The notes below the pieces were generated by a model, which was not told the DNA's origin, did not search any database, and worked only from the letters and a program-made list of their open reading frames with translations. 64,000 nt of DNA from Desulfocicer vacuolatum DSM 3385 (lineage in GTDB: Bacteria > Desulfobacterota > Desulfobacteria > Desulfobacterales > Desulfobacteraceae): positions 248,001 through 312,000 of the forward strand of contig NZ_FWXY01000001.1 in NCBI RefSeq assembly GCF_900176365.1, given 5' to 3'. Of this stretch, positions 63,363-64,000 are shown in pieces (position 1 is the stretch's first letter; every line of letters starts with the position of its first letter). The position numbers and the translations under genes were made by a program.

Positions 63363-64000
63363 CGCCCGGACTCCTGATATTCTTTTAGTTTTTGTTCCCT
63401 GAATCCCTTGTCCGTCAAGGTTCTCTGGGTTAAATAAGCATCATCCACAGCCCTGTTTAATATGATTTTTTCATAAACCATGATGGTTCGTCTGCCGGTT
63501 TCAACGTTATTTACAATAATTTTCATGGGAACCAGGATGCCATCAATGATTTTAATATTACCATAAAGAATTTTTTTTACTTTTTTGCCGTTACGATTAA
63601 ACAAAATAGATTTCAAAATAAAATCCCTTTTTTTGTCAATCCATAGAATTTCACGGCTATAGTTACTTTTTACGGCTTTTCGCATCACAGGAATTGCCTC
63701 CATTACCCAGCACTGATTTTTCCCATAGAGTTCACTGCCAAGAATTCTGTAGGTATAGTCATCTATATTATAGAATTCCATATCCTCATAGTTTAATTCG
63801 GTGCCAAAAAAACTGCCGGTTTTGGGCTCATTGTCATTACCGGAAACAATACGTTTTACCTTACCCATGGCCGACAGGTACATCCATTGATCTGTATCCC
63901 TTCCCACCTTTTCATAATCGTATTGCAAAAAACTGATGCCTCGCTCACTTTTAGGCTGGACCACGGTGGATACACTTTTATGATCTTTTTCCCTGGGACC
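63359..64000 (-). CDS. LolA-like outer-membrane lipoprotein-sorting protein, 5' end cut by window
   Basis: The frame is open to the window edge, so the N-terminus lies outside; the 214 visible residues include the antiparallel-sheet pattern of the LolA-like/DUF1329 group (DQWMYLSAMGKVKRIVSGN, SREILWIDKKRDFILKSILF). The GTG at 63964 is probably not the start, since the preceding residues (REKDHKSVSTVVQPKSERG) continue the same domain. The last bases overlap the start of the beta-barrel gene (ATGA), so the two are coupled and probably work in one export pathway. Confidence 0.78.
   Translation of the reverse strand, partial: GPREKDHKSVSTVVQPKSERGISFLQYDYEKVGRDTDQWMYLSAMGKVKRIVSGNDNEPKTGSFFGTELNYEDMEFYNIDDYTYRILGSELYGKNQCWVMEAIPVMRKAVKSNYSREILWIDKKRDFILKSILFNRNGKKVKKILYGNIKIIDGILVPMKIIVNNVETGRRTIMVYEKIILNRAVDDAYLTQRTLTDKGFREQKLKEYQESGR

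Overview
The window reads as chromosome of a Gram-negative, strictly anaerobic bacterium close to the sulfate-reducing Desulfobacteraceae (Desulfobacterium-like). This is an inference from gene content: many PAS/HAMP hybrid histidine kinases, a SulP anion transporter, MetF, an AlkK-type acyl-CoA synthetase, hybrid cluster protein, multiheme cytochromes with NrfC/NrfD-type partners, and two periplasmic Liv-type binding proteins. No rRNA gene is present to fix the taxonomy, and I saw no tRNA gene, CRISPR array, phage or intact transposase.

Layout. 1-7 kb: the end of a hybrid kinase gene, then a minus-strand group aroK, TrpD-like transferase, a small ORF, and an unusual zinc dehydrogenase-CobT fusion. 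7.6-13.4 kb: a complete branched-chain amino acid ABC transporter (livKHMGF) followed by a eukaryotic-type hisA. 13.8-20.2 kb: tightly overlapping darP/yjgA, ygiQ, a large hybrid kinase and a SpoU-type methyltransferase. 20.5-25.1 kb: a three-gene TrpXYZ-like ABC transporter and typA. 25.4-30.2 kb: a METTL21-like methyltransferase, metF and ferritin on minus, then an acyl-CoA synthetase on plus. 30.5-41 kb: a SulP transporter with a coiled-coil insertion, a hexapeptide-repeat protein with a CBS protein, an MFS pump, a PAS protein that stops after its dimerisation/phosphoacceptor region, cvfB, and a DUF4301 protein. 41-49 kb: a solo molybdopterin enzyme, a UvrD/Rep helicase, a phosphohexomutase and uppP, separated by dense repeats. 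49.4-61.7 kb: the most interesting locus, described next. 61.9-64 kb: an outer-membrane beta-barrel gene and the 3' part of a LolA-like gene.

The 49.4-56.4 kb locus encodes, in order, Hcp, a membrane-anchored tetraheme cytochrome, a Tat-exported four-cluster Fe-S protein, an NrfD-type quinol dehydrogenase, an octaheme HAO-family cytochrome and a small exported protein. A perfect FNR-type box (TTGAT-N4-ATCAA) lies 41.5 bp upstream of the start point predicted from a TATAGT -10. A CRP/FNR regulator with an FNR-like recognition helix is 10 kb away. I infer a quinol-driven nitrite/hydroxylamine/NO reduction system with no NrfA, in which Hcp handles the cytoplasmic side. A binding-protein/hybrid-kinase sensor pair lies between this locus and the regulator.

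The intergenic DNA carries four kinds of small structured element. Three 184-bp MITEs share 12-bp inverted ends, and each is flanked by a different perfect 7-bp duplication. A palindromic family (A) and a two-hairpin family (B) form composite blocks between genes, and their stems show compensatory changes between copies. Two unrelated large inverted repeats also occur, one of them inside the HAO operon.
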